From: Aestuariivirga sp.
GTDB lineage: Bacteria; Pseudomonadota; Alphaproteobacteria; Rhizobiales; Aestuariivirgaceae
NCBI RefSeq assembly: GCF_020252405.1
Contig: NZ_JADCDA010000007.1
Coordinates: 1-43,738 of the forward strand
Direction of reading: 5' to 3'
DNA: 43,738 nucleotides
Each line of letters opens with the position of its first letter. Position 1 is the stretch's first letter. This document shows, piece after piece, positions 14,922-22,937 of the stretch. The position numbers were made by a program, and so were the translations under genes. Under the pieces are notes generated by a model. It did no database searches. It was not told where the DNA came from and saw only the letters and a list, made by a program, of their open reading frames with translations.

Positions 14922-15452
14922 ATGGCTGACGTAATTTCTGCCCAGGGAACGGGCGAGCAACTCCTGAGCGAGCAGGAGACGGTGGCGCTCATCGAGCTGA
15001 TGTTCTTTGCCTACCGCGATTTCGTGTCGGATCCGGATGAGATTCTCGGCACATACGGCTTCGGCCGGGCTCACCACCGGGTGCTGCATTTCGTCGGGCG
15101 CGACCCGGGCATGACCGTTCAGCGGCTCCTCGATATTCTGCGGATCACCAAGCAGAGCCTCGGCCGCGTGCTGAAGGAGCTGATCGGCAAGGGCTATATC
15201 TTCCAGAAGGAAGGCGAGGCCGACCGCCGCCAGCGCCTGCTTTATCTCACCGAGGCAGGCGAGGAATTGCGCCAGCGCCTGATGGACCCGCAGATCGGCC
15301 GCATCCGGCGCGCCGTGGCGCTGCCGGAGGGCGATGCCGCGCATCTTTACCGCACGGTGCTCTACCGCATGGTCTCGCCCGCCAACCGCGAGACGGTGCG
15401 CGACTGGATCGGCCGCGCGGGCCTGCCGGGTGACGCTCAAGATGGTGGATGA
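14922..15452 (+). CDS. petP: MarR-family winged-helix regulator, PetP-like
   Basis: A 176-residue protein. The winged helix spans about 45-115: HHRVLHFVGRDPGMTVQRLL, then the recognition helix LRITKQSLGRVLKELIGKGY, and the wing KEGEADRRQRLLYLTEAG. The gene directly precedes, and overlaps by 11 bp, an OmpR-type response regulator, the arrangement of petP-petR in Rhodobacter, where the pair is needed for cytochrome bc1 gene expression. The start at ATG 14922 has no clear Shine-Dalgarno sequence and lies at the ilvE promoter, so it may be translated from a very short or leaderless mRNA. The symbol rests on context and family, not on a search. Confidence 0.8.
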   Translation: MADVISAQGTGEQLLSEQETVALIELMFFAYRDFVSDPDEILGTYGFGRAHHRVLHFVGRDPGMTVQRLLDILRITKQSLGRVLKELIGKGYIFQKEGEADRRQRLLYLTEAGEELRQRLMDPQIGRIRRAVALPEGDAAHLYRTVLYRMVSPANRETVRDWIGRAGLPGDAQDGG

Positions 15453-16125
15453 CATTCCGCACATTCTGGTGGTCGATGACGACCGCCGCATCCGCAACCT
15501 GCTCCAGGCCTATCTCATGGACAACGGCTTCCGCATTTCCGTGGCGGCCAGCGCGGCGGAGGCGCGCGGGCACATGCGCATCGTGGCCTTCGACCTTGTG
15601 GTGCTCGACATCATGATGCCGGGCGAGACCGGCCTGTCCTTCACCGGCTGGCTGCGCGCGGAGGGAAGTTCCGTTCCCGTGCTGATGCTCTCGGCGCTGG
15701 CCGAAACTCCGGACCGCATCGCGGGGCTCGAGACGGGCAGCGACGACTATCTTGCCAAGCCCTTCGAGCCGCGCGAGCTCCTGCTGCGCATCCGCGGCCT
15801 GCTGAAGCGGCAGGAGCAGCCCGCCCGCGGCCGGCCGGAGGTGGTTTTCGGTCCCTTCACCTTTCATATCCAGCGCGGCGAATTGCGCCGCGGCGCCGGG
15901 CTCATCCGCCTCACCACGCGCGAGCGGGAGTTCCTGCGCATCCTCGCCGCCAACGCCAGCACCACGGTGACGCGCGGCGACCTCGCCCCCGAAGGCTCGG
16001 AGGAGGGCGCGCGCAGCGTTGACGTGCAGATCAACCGGCTGCGCCAGAAAATCGAGGACGATCCCTCGAACCCCGTCTATCTCCAGACGGTGCGCGGCGC
16101 GGGCTATGTGCTGCACACCGGCTGA
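15442..16125 (+). CDS. petR: OmpR-type response regulator, PetR-like
   Basis: A 227-residue two-domain regulator. The receiver domain (about 6-120) has the acidic pocket Asp12-Asp13-Asp14, phospho-acceptor Asp56 in VVLDIMMPG and the conserved lysine in LAKPFEP. The C-terminal OmpR/PhoB winged helix includes LTTREREFLRIL, RSVDVQINRLRQKIEDDP and VRGAGYVL. ATG 15442 overlaps the end of the MarR gene; an in-frame GTG at 15430 is also possible. A histidine kinase gene begins 6 bp after its stop, so it has a dedicated partner. Confidence 0.9.
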   Translation: MVDDIPHILVVDDDRRIRNLLQAYLMDNGFRISVAASAAEARGHMRIVAFDLVVLDIMMPGETGLSFTGWLRAEGSSVPVLMLSALAETPDRIAGLETGSDDYLAKPFEPRELLLRIRGLLKRQEQPARGRPEVVFGPFTFHIQRGELRRGAGLIRLTTREREFLRILAANASTTVTRGDLAPEGSEEGARSVDVQINRLRQKIEDDPSNPVYLQTVRGAGYVLHTG

Positions 16126-16130
16126 GCGCC

Positions 16131-17471
16131 ATGGCAGGGAACTGGTTCTACAGCCGCTTCAACACCTTCCTCGAGCGCCACATGCCCGAGGGTCTGTTCC
16201 CGCGCGCCCTCATCATTCTTGTGGCGCCCGTGGTGCTGCTGCAGACCATCATGACCGGCCTCATTCTCGAGCGGCATTTCGAGAACGTGACGCGCCTTCT
16301 GGCGCGGAGCTATGCGCGCGACGTGGCCATGCTGGTGCAGCTCTACCACGACTCGGACAGGAGCGCGGCGGCCGAGGACAGGATCGAGAATCTCGCCAAC
16401 AACACCCTGGGTCTCGGGCTCACCATCACGCGCGGCGAGTTGCCGGAGCCGCTGCCCACGCCCTTCTTCTCGCGCGCCGACACACGCCTCACGCGCGAAC
16501 TCACGGTGCAGATGAACCGCCCCTTCTGGCTCGACATCAGCCAGCAGCCGGATTTTGTCGGGGTGAAGGTGCTGGCCGCGCCCGGCGTCATCTTTGACTT
16601 CCGCACCAGGGGCGAGCGCACCTTCGCCACCTCCACGGGTTTCCTGCTTGTCCTTATGCTGCTGTCCTCGGTCTTGCTGCTCGGCATCGCCATCGTCTTC
16701 CTGCGCAATCAGATCCGCCCCATCACCGATCTCGCCCGTGCGGCGCAGAGCTTCGGCACGGGGCGCGATCTTGGCGTCTTCCGCCCGCGCGGCGCGCGCG
16801 AGGTGAAGGCGGCGGGCGAGGCCTTCCTCGACATGCGGGACCGTATCGCAAGGCAGGTGGAGCAGCGCACCGCCATGCTGGCCGGCGTGTCGCATGACCT
16901 GCGCACCATCCTCACCCGCTTCAAGCTGGAGCTCGCGGTGCTGGGCGATGGCCCCAGGGTGCAGCCCCTGAAGGAAGACGTGGACGAGATGCAGCGCATG
17001 CTCGAGGCCTATATTGCCTTCGTCAGGGGCGACGCCGGGGAAAGCCCGCGGGAGGTCGATCTTGCGGGCCTCGTCCAGAATGCCGCGCGCGCCTGCCGCA
17101 ATGGAACTTGCGAGATCGACGTGCCGCGGGGCCAGATGGTGCGCGTCAAGCCCAACGCCTTCGGCCGGCTCCTGGCAAATCTCATTGGCAATGCCGTGCG
17201 CTATGCCAAAACCGTGAGGGTGACGGCCACGGTGGCCAATCACATGCTGACGCTGCTGGTCGATGACGATGGTCCGGGCATCCCGCCGGACAAGCGGGCG
17301 GATGCCTTCCGGCCCTTCGTTCGCCTCGACAATGCCCGCAATCTCGACGAAACGGGAACCGGCCTCGGTCTTGCGATCGCGCTCGACATTGCCCGCGCCC
17401 ATGGCGGCGAACTGCACCTGGGCGACAGTCCGAAAGGCGGGCTTCGCGCCGTGGTGCAAATTCCTGTATAG
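16131..17471 (+). CDS. EnvZ-type sensor histidine kinase
   Basis: A 446-residue membrane kinase. TM1 is about 25-46 (ALIILVAPVVLLQTIMTGLI) and TM2 about 168-190 (GFLLVLMLLSSVLLLGIAIV), enclosing a periplasmic sensor domain of about 120 residues. HAMP-like region next, then the H box AGVSHDLRTILTRFK with His255. The ATP-binding domain has N box NLIGNAVRYAK, G1 DDGPGIPP, an F-box-like FRPFVRLD and G2 GTGLGLAIA. All catalytic elements are intact. It is the cognate kinase of the regulator immediately upstream. The signal cannot be read from the sequence. Confidence 0.92.
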   Translation: MAGNWFYSRFNTFLERHMPEGLFPRALIILVAPVVLLQTIMTGLILERHFENVTRLLARSYARDVAMLVQLYHDSDRSAAAEDRIENLANNTLGLGLTITRGELPEPLPTPFFSRADTRLTRELTVQMNRPFWLDISQQPDFVGVKVLAAPGVIFDFRTRGERTFATSTGFLLVLMLLSSVLLLGIAIVFLRNQIRPITDLARAAQSFGTGRDLGVFRPRGAREVKAAGEAFLDMRDRIARQVEQRTAMLAGVSHDLRTILTRFKLELAVLGDGPRVQPLKEDVDEMQRMLEAYIAFVRGDAGESPREVDLAGLVQNAARACRNGTCEIDVPRGQMVRVKPNAFGRLLANLIGNAVRYAKTVRVTATVANHMLTLLVDDDGPGIPPDKRADAFRPFVRLDNARNLDETGTGLGLAIALDIARAHGGELHLGDSPKGGLRAVVQIPV

Positions 17472-17481
17472 GGGACGCATG

Positions 17482-17949
17482 ATGGATTTCCGCCTCGACC
17501 CGCTCTGGCTCAGGCTCAACCTGATGAATTCCGAAGGCCTGCAGGCCTTCGCGCCGCTTATGGACGTGATGCGGAGGCAGATGGGCCAGAACGCCGAAAT
17601 GGCCCAGCGAGCCATCGAGGAATACCGCAAGTTCCTGTTCCTCGCCATGCGCGCCGGCCACCAGGTGATCCCGCCCGGCCCCGTCAACGACGCCTGGATG
17701 CTTCATCTCCAGAACGCCCAGAACTACTGGGAAAAGCTGGGCCAGATGATCGCCGAGCCCCCGGGGGTCCAGGGTGCGGGCGTCAGGGAGTTCGCCTCCA
17801 TGGCCGATGCCTGGAAGGCAACGCTCGAGAGCTACGAGAAGATCTTCGGCATGAAGCCCCCCATGGACATCTGGGGCCAGGGCCCCGCCGCCGGAAACCC
17901 GTGGATGCAGGCCATCAACGGCTGGAAAAAGATGTTCGGGATGGGCTGA
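17482..17949 (+). CDS. Hypothetical soluble protein rich in Trp and Met
   Basis: A 155-residue protein, with two adjacent ATGs (17479, 17482); the second is better placed after GGGGA (17471-17475). It is rich in Met, Trp and Gln with no membrane segment. The segment IPPGPVNDAWMLHLQNAQNYW is reminiscent of the P-x-x-V-D-x-x-W-H-L-H motif of glycine-rich-domain (DUF1399-like) proteins, but the match is partial. It follows the kinase by 10 bp on the same strand and is probably co-transcribed. Function unknown. Confidence 0.65.
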   Translation: MDFRLDPLWLRLNLMNSEGLQAFAPLMDVMRRQMGQNAEMAQRAIEEYRKFLFLAMRAGHQVIPPGPVNDAWMLHLQNAQNYWEKLGQMIAEPPGVQGAGVREFASMADAWKATLESYEKIFGMKPPMDIWGQGPAAGNPWMQAINGWKKMFGMG

Positions 17950-17977
17950 GACGGCAACGCCCCGCTCCTTGAATTCC

Positions 17978-18054
17978 ATCATGCCCGGGTTCATCCCGGG
18001 CATCCTTTTCCGCCACCCCCAAAAGGATCGCCGAGACAAGCCCGGCGATGATGA
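17978..18054. repeat. Palindromic intergenic repeat (REP-like), type 2
   Basis: Three successive stems: ATGCCCGGG/CCCGGGCAT (17981-18003), a weak CCTTTT/AAAAGG, and ATCGCCG/CGGCGAT (18027-18049). It lies just past a stop codon. Sequences of this form are scattered in many Rhizobiales genomes. The surrounding 17950-18248 contains no gene that I can support. Confidence 0.65.
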
Positions 18055-18248
18055 ACCGCGAGCGAGTGCTGCTGTCGGTGGCTTCCCAGCAATGACAGCA
18101 ACCAGGGCAAAGAGCGCCACCACCATGCGCCACACCGTAGCGAACATCACACCTCCCTACTGACCGCCGCACACCCCAATGCCAATTCCATCACCCCGGC
18201 CTGCGCCGCGATGACTTCCCTGAACGGATTTTCGGAGTATGCGCCTTC

Positions 18249-18800
18249 CTACCACACCGAGCGCGCGCTGTCAAGGACTAAATTCCAAAAATGGATTTCT
18301 ATCCAGCTGCGCCCCTCATTGCCGTCACCCCGGCGGAAGCCGGGGCCCAGCTTACCCCGCACGCCACTGCCAGAAGCTGGATCCCGGCCTTCGCCGGGAT
18401 GACGGTGCTGGGGGAGTATGGTGTTGATGAGCGCGTCCTTGATCGCCTTGGGCCGCACATCCAGTCGTTCAAGCTCCTGACACGCAGCCCAGCAAAATGT
18501 CAGCGTCGCGTCGTGCGGCACAATAGCCTCGGGCGGATTGTCGAACACAATCTGAAAACAGTGCTCAAGCTGCGCGATCAGCGAGCCGTCATGTTCGAAG
18601 GTATTCTCGAATGCACAAAGCCTGCGGCCCACCTGCACGTCCCAACCAAGTTCTTCCATAAACTCGTGGGCGAGCGCGGCCTCGACGGTTTCTGCATCTT
18701 CCACCCGTCCGCCGGGCAGCGCCCAAATCGTCTCGTGAACTTTGCGCTGCAGGAGAACCTTGCCCTCATGAACCAGGATGCCGCAGGCCCGGGTGCGCAC
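18249..18800 (-). CDS. NUDIX hydrolase with C-terminus extended through a repeat
   Basis: A 183-residue frame starting at GTG 18800, 8 bp after the upstream gene's stop. The Nudix box reads G-RVEDA-E-TVEAALA-HE-FMEELGW, matching G-x5-E-x7-RE-U-x-EE-x-G-U except that the conserved Arg is His. Family members hydrolyse nucleoside diphosphates linked to other groups; the substrate is unknown. The natural protein probably ends near ALINTILPQ (residue about 130): the following residues, HRHPGEGRDPASGSG and GPGFRRGD, are translation of the palindromic repeat at 18322-18405, so about 50 residues are repeat-derived. It is the third gene of a proC-csaA-nudix run. Confidence 0.8.
   Translation of the reverse strand: MRTRACGILVHEGKVLLQRKVHETIWALPGGRVEDAETVEAALAHEFMEELGWDVQVGRRLCAFENTFEHDGSLIAQLEHCFQIVFDNPPEAIVPHDATLTFCWAACQELERLDVRPKAIKDALINTILPQHRHPGEGRDPASGSGVRGKLGPGFRRGDGNEGRSWIEIHFWNLVLDSARSVW
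18322..18405. repeat. Palindromic repeat (REP-like), type 3, inside the nudix 3' end
   Basis: Two GC-rich hairpins (CCCCGGC-GGAA-GCCGGGG at 18328-18345; TCCCGGC-CTTC-GCCGGGA at 18382-18399), bounded by an outer inverted repeat CCGTCA/TGACGG. This form is very common in alphaproteobacterial intergenic DNA. Confidence 0.8.
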
Positions 18801-18808
18801 GGCCAGCC

Positions 18809-19144
18809 CTAATACAGCCTTCCGCCGTTCGGCACCGCCCGTTCCACCGCTGCCAGCACCACGTCGCCCTCGCCGTCGGGAAAGCCCAGGGTCAGCACTT
18901 CCGACATGAATTTGCCGATCTGGCGCGGCGGGAAGTTGACCACCGCCGCGACCTGGCGGCCCATCAGCGTCTCCGGCGTATAGTATTTCGTCACCTGGGC
19001 GGAGGATTTCCTCACCCCGATCTCCGGCCCGAAATCGATCTTCAGCTTGAAGGCGGGCTTGCGTGCCTCGGGGAAGGGCTCGACCCCGATGATGGTGCCG
19101 ACCCGCACATCGATCTTCAGGAAATCATCGAAACTGGCCGTCAT
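18809..19144 (-). CDS. csaA: CsaA-type tRNA-binding domain protein
   Basis: A 111-residue single-domain OB-fold protein. It matches the EMAP/Trbp111 family along its length: [32 protein letters not shown], then [25 protein letters not shown], and a C-terminal [16 protein letters not shown]. CsaA dimers bind tRNA and have been described as chaperone-like. The gene follows proC by 8 bp on the same strand and is probably co-transcribed with it. Confidence 0.9.
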   Translation of the reverse strand: MTASFDDFLKIDVRVGTIIGVEPFPEARKPAFKLKIDFGPEIGVRKSSAQVTKYYTPETLMGRQVAAVVNFPPRQIGKFMSEVLTLGFPDGEGDVVLAAVERAVPNGGRLY

Positions 19145-19152
19145 CGCTGCTC

Positions 19153-19974
19153 TCAGCTGGCCAGTTCGCGCGAGCGGCGAAGGGCGGCGGCCACGGCCTT
19201 TTCGAACAGCGGCTTCATGCCGGTGTCCTCCGCCATCAGCACCTGGAGGGCCTCATGGGTGGTGCCCCTGGGCGAGGTCACGTTCTGGCGCAGCACGGCT
19301 GCGTCCGTGCCGGACTGGCGCATCAGCTCGCCCGAACCCGCCACGGTGGCGCGGGCCAGCTGCGCGGCCAGCTCCTTCGGCAGCCCGATCTTCTCGCCCG
19401 CCGCGGCGAGGCATTCGGTGAGGTAAAATACATAGGCCGGCCCCGAACCCGAAACCGCCGTCACCGCATCGATCATCGCCTCGTTCTCGACGGTCACAAC
19501 CTCGCCCACCGCCTCCAGCAGCCTGCGCGCCAGGGCCAGCTGGCCGGGAGTCACATTGGCGTTGGACGCCATGGCGGTGATGCCGCGGCCCACCGCGGCG
19601 GGCGTGTTGGGAATGGTGCGGATCACCGCGGCGTCCGCGCCGAAGTGCCGCTCATAGGATGCGATGGTCTTGCCCGCCGCCACCGTCAGCACCAGCGGCT
19701 TCGAGGCCTTGAGCGGGGAGATGCTGAGAAGAACCTCCTCCATCAGCTGCGGTTTCACCGCAATCACCACCACCTCGGCGTCCGGGATCGCCGCGACATC
19801 GGGGTTGAGACGGATGCCATGGCGCCCGATCAGCTGCTTCGTCTCCGGCGGCGGCGCGGGGTCCAGCGCCACGATCCTCGCAGGGTCCGCCCCGCCGGCA
19901 AGCCAGCCTTCCAGCATCGCGCCGCCCATCTTGCCCGCCCCCACCAGCACCAGCGTTCCGGCGAGCGTCACCAT
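19153..19974 (-). CDS. proC: Pyrroline-5-carboxylate reductase
   Basis: A 273-residue NADPH-dependent enzyme that reduces 1-pyrroline-5-carboxylate to proline, the last step of proline synthesis. The N-terminal Rossmann motif is [38 protein letters not shown] and the dimer-domain motif [13 protein letters not shown] follow. The C-terminal signature reads [11 protein letters not shown], where the family usually has TSPGGTT, a conservative departure. Length is normal. Its ATG shares one base with the stop of the YbjN-like gene upstream, so the two are translationally coupled. Confidence 0.93.
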   Translation of the reverse strand: MVTLAGTLVLVGAGKMGGAMLEGWLAGGADPARIVALDPAPPPETKQLIGRHGIRLNPDVAAIPDAEVVVIAVKPQLMEEVLLSISPLKASKPLVLTVAAGKTIASYERHFGADAAVIRTIPNTPAAVGRGITAMASNANVTPGQLALARRLLEAVGEVVTVENEAMIDAVTAVSGSGPAYVFYLTECLAAAGEKIGLPKELAAQLARATVAGSGELMRQSGTDAAVLRQNVTSPRGTTHEALQVLMAEDTGMKPLFEKAVAAALRRSRELAS

Positions 19975-20477
19975 CAGGCCTCACCCCATGTATCGATCAT
20001 TGCGGCCTCCAGCGCGTGGCCGGCCGGCTGGCCGGCCCACACGACGAAATGCACGGCGGGAAAATAGCGCTCGCAGGTTTCGACGGCAAGACGGATGAGC
20101 GCCTCGCACTGCGCGTCATTGGCCTCGGCATTGCCGGAGAGGAGAAGGCTGTTGCGGAAGATCAGGCTGCCGTCCGCATGCCACAGGTCGAAATGGCCGA
20201 CGAGGAGCTGCTCGTTGATGCGCGCCAGAAGCTTCGCGACCTCGTCGCGGCGGCCCGGCGGCACTTTCGCCTCGAGGCTCGCCGCCACATGCAGGATCTC
20301 GAACTCGTCGCGCCAGCTGAGCGAGATCGACATGCCGCTCCAGCCGCCGGACACGTCCATCGTCACCTCACGGGCGTCGGTGCGCGAGAAGGCCCACTCA
20401 TGGGCCTCGGCGATGCGTTCCACCCGGTCGAGCGGATTGCCCGGCTCCGCGTCGCGTTCAAGGGCCTCGAGGGCCAT
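19974..20477 (-). CDS. YbjN-domain protein
   Basis: A 167-residue soluble protein. GGAGG lies 7 bp before ATG 20477. It has the YbjN-type alpha/beta pattern: a basic-acidic N-terminus (DRVERIAEAHEWAFSR), strands around VTMDVSG and MSISLSWRDEFEILHVAAS, helix REVAKLLARINEQL-like (DEVAKLLARINEQLLVGHFD), then IFRNSLLL and a C-terminal helix AVETCERYFPAVHFVVWAG. The family resembles secretion chaperones and sensory proteins, but no reaction is known. It is first in the run with proC, a usual neighbour in Rhizobiales. Confidence 0.8.
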   Translation of the reverse strand: MALEALERDAEPGNPLDRVERIAEAHEWAFSRTDAREVTMDVSGGWSGMSISLSWRDEFEILHVAASLEAKVPPGRRDEVAKLLARINEQLLVGHFDLWHADGSLIFRNSLLLSGNAEANDAQCEALIRLAVETCERYFPAVHFVVWAGQPAGHALEAAMIDTWGEA

Positions 20478-20666
20478 CGTCGTTCCTCCGCTGGCTGACG
20501 AATCATCCGCCGGGCCACGGAGCGGAAACTGCCCAACACATCGAGTCGCATCAACAGCCGACCGGAGGGCGGAGGTGATTCCTCCACAGGGGAATGATTT
20601 TTTTCCGCAGCGCCCGCAGAAACGATTGCGCCGCCCGTCGATGACGGGAAGTGCCCGGGCGGCGGC

Positions 20667-20945
20667 TCAGTCGGCCCGTGAACCGTCGGCCCCGCCGGCG
20701 CCGAACCTGGCTTCCAGCGCCGCGATCCGGGCATGAAGCGCCTCGTTCTCCTCGCGGGCCTTTGCGGCCATGGCCTTCACGGCCTCGAATTCCTCGCGCT
20801 TCACCAGTTCCATGTTGTTGAGCAAGCGCTCCATCTGGGACTGGACGAGGGTGTCCACCTCGCGGCGCAGGCCCTGGGCAGCTCCGGCGGCATTCGTCAT
20901 CAGCTTGGCCAGTTCGTCGAAGAAGCGGGTCTGCGTGGTGGTCAT
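20667..20945 (-). CDS. ubiK: UbiK-type accessory factor (BMFP/YqiC family)
   Basis: A 92-residue protein with an N-terminal amphipathic helix (FFDELAKLMTNAAGAAQGLRREV) and a C-terminal coiled coil (MELVKREEFEAVKAMAAKAREENEALHARIAALEARF). This is the membrane-fusogenic BMFP layout; the enterobacterial member UbiK assists ubiquinone biosynthesis enzymes. The gene is divergent from lgt. A hairpin-forming GC-rich inverted repeat (GCCGCCCG/CGGGCGGC, about 20630-20663) lies just past its stop and may end transcription, though without a T run. Confidence 0.85.
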   Translation of the reverse strand: MTTTQTRFFDELAKLMTNAAGAAQGLRREVDTLVQSQMERLLNNMELVKREEFEAVKAMAAKAREENEALHARIAALEARFGAGGADGSRAD

Positions 20946-21064
20946 GGCGGTATTCCTCCCCTGACGTGTTAGCTATGGGTTCTGGCCACCGAGTTCAAGA
21001 TGCGGCCTTGCCGCGCCCCCCGCCGCCTTGACGGGGCAGGGGCCAGACCCCAGTGTCCGCCGCC

Positions 21065-21898
21065 ATGAGTATCCCAGGCCTTTTCGCCGTCCTCGCCTAC
21101 CCTCATGTCGATCCGGTCATCGTCCAGTTCGGCCCCTTCGCGGTGCGCTGGTATGCGATGGCCTATATCGCCGGGCTGGTCTTCGCGTCCTGGTACATGA
21201 AGCGGCTGGTCACGAACTCCAGGCTCTGGGGCGCTCAGAGGCCTTCCATGACGGTCCGGCAGGTCGATGATTTCTTCATCTGGTCCATCCTCGGCGTGGT
21301 GCTGGGGGGCCGGCTCGGCTACGTGCTGTTCTACAAGCCCCTGTTCTATGCCGCACACCCGCTTGAAATCGTGAAGATGTGGGATGGCGGCATGTCCTTC
21401 CATGGCGGTTTTCTCGGCGTCGTGGTGGCCTGCATGCTCTATGGGCGTTCGATCGGCTGCAGCCTTGACCGGATGCTGGACCTCGGCGCTGCCTCGGTGC
21501 CGGTGGGCCTCGGGCTGGGGAGGCTGGCCAATTTCATCAACGGCGAGCTCTGGGGCCGGCCTGCGGACCTGCCCTGGAGCGTCGTCTTCCCGCATGACGA
21601 GCTGCAGGTTCCGCGCCACCCCAGCCAGTTGTACGAAGCCGCGCTCGAGGGCCTCGTCCTGTTCCTCGCCGTGCGGACCGCCACCCACCGTTACGGCGCG
21701 CTTCAGCATCCGGGGCGGGCGTCGGGCATTTTCGCGCTGGTCTATGGCCTGTCGCGCATCTTCGCCGAGTGCTTCCGGGAGCCTGATCACTTCCTCGGCT
21801 ATTTCGGCGGCTTCCTCACCATGGGCATGATCCTGTCGCTGCCGCTCTGCGCGGTGGGCATCTGGCTTCTCCTCAGGTCCCGGCATGACCCCGCTTGA
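21065..21898 (+). CDS. lgt: Prolipoprotein diacylglyceryl transferase
   Basis: A 277-residue polytopic inner-membrane enzyme that transfers diacylglycerol to the lipobox cysteine of prolipoproteins. The family signature is present as GLGRLANFINGELWGR, and the other conserved segments are WDGGMSFHGGFLGVV, HPSQLYEAALEG and GLSRIFAECFREPD. About seven membrane segments can be traced. ATG 21065 is used; an upstream in-frame GTG adds only four residues. The stop lies inside the start of the next gene (14 bp overlap), so the methyltransferase is translationally coupled. Confidence 0.95.
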   Translation: MSIPGLFAVLAYPHVDPVIVQFGPFAVRWYAMAYIAGLVFASWYMKRLVTNSRLWGAQRPSMTVRQVDDFFIWSILGVVLGGRLGYVLFYKPLFYAAHPLEIVKMWDGGMSFHGGFLGVVVACMLYGRSIGCSLDRMLDLGAASVPVGLGLGRLANFINGELWGRPADLPWSVVFPHDELQVPRHPSQLYEAALEGLVLFLAVRTATHRYGALQHPGRASGIFALVYGLSRIFAECFREPDHFLGYFGGFLTMGMILSLPLCAVGIWLLLRSRHDPA

Positions 21899-22934
21899 GA
21901 CTTTCCTCACCGGCCTGATCGGCGCCGAGGGTCCGCTCAGGATCGACCGCTACATGGCCCTCTGCCTGGGCCACCCCCGCTATGGCTATTACATGACCCG
22001 TGACCCGCTGGGCGACCGGGGCGATTTCATCACCGCCCCCGAGGTCAGCCAGGTTTTCGGCGAGCTGATCGGCGTCTGGGCGGTGGGGGCCTGGGGCGCC
22101 ATGGGCCAACCGGAGGCAATCAACCTCGTGGAACTCGGCCCGGGCCGCGGCACACTGATGGCCGATGTGCTGCGCACGGTGCGCAAGGCCGCGCCCCGCT
22201 TCGCTGCCGCGGCCAGCGTCCACCTCGTCGAGACCAGCCCCGTGCTCCGCGCGAAGCAGCACGGCGCAGTGGGCGAGGCCGCCACCTGGCACGACCGCCT
22301 CGGGGACGTTCCTGACAGCCCGATGATCCTCATCGCCAACGAGTTCTTCGACGCGATCCCCATCCGCCAGTTCGAGCGCCGCGGGGGTGCGTGGCGCGAG
22401 CGGGTGATCGGCCTCACCGATGGCGGGCTCTCGATGGGTCTGGGCGGAATCGTGCCGGGCTCGATGGGCAAGGACGGCGACGTGATGGAATTCGCCCCCG
22501 CGCGGGACGAGATCGCGCGGCACATCGGCGGGCGGCTCGCCGCACATCCGGGTGCCGCACTCCTCATCGACTATGGCCATCTCCGCACCGCGCCGGGCGA
22601 CACGCTGCAGGCCATGCGCGCGCACCGCTTCGTGCCCCTCACAGAAGCGCCGGGCGAGGCCGACCTCACGTCGCATGCCGATTTCGAAAAGCTGGCCGCC
22701 GCGCTGCGCGAAGGCGGCGCCGTGGCGCATCACGCCATGACCCAGCGCGGCTTCCTCATGGCCATGGGCCTTGAGCAGCGCATGGCGCAGCTGGCGCTGC
22801 GGGCGGATGACCAAACCCGCGCAACGCTCGCCCGCCAGATGGCGCGGCTTGCGGACGGGGCGCAAATGGGTAACCTGTTCAAGCTGCTCTGCGCCACCTC
22901 GCCGGGCATGAGCGCGCCCTATCCCTTCGGATGA
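21885..22934 (+). CDS. MidA/NDUFAF7-type SAM-dependent methyltransferase
   Basis: A 349-residue protein. DRYMALCLGHPRYGYYMTRDPLG and DFITAPEVSQVFGELIGVW open it as in the family, the SAM-binding motif is VELGPGRGTLMADVLR, and ANEFFDAIPIRQF and LLIDYGHL follow. In mitochondria NDUFAF7 dimethylates an arginine of NDUFS2, the NuoD homologue, during complex I assembly; whether bacterial members do so is not established. It lies between lgt and pgeF, a usual alphaproteobacterial order, with the nuo operon 5 kb further on in this window. Confidence 0.88.
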   Translation: MTPLETFLTGLIGAEGPLRIDRYMALCLGHPRYGYYMTRDPLGDRGDFITAPEVSQVFGELIGVWAVGAWGAMGQPEAINLVELGPGRGTLMADVLRTVRKAAPRFAAAASVHLVETSPVLRAKQHGAVGEAATWHDRLGDVPDSPMILIANEFFDAIPIRQFERRGGAWRERVIGLTDGGLSMGLGGIVPGSMGKDGDVMEFAPARDEIARHIGGRLAAHPGAALLIDYGHLRTAPGDTLQAMRAHRFVPLTEAPGEADLTSHADFEKLAAALREGGAVAHHAMTQRGFLMAMGLEQRMAQLALRADDQTRATLARQMARLADGAQMGNLFKLLCATSPGMSAPYPFG

Positions 22935-22937
22935 TCC

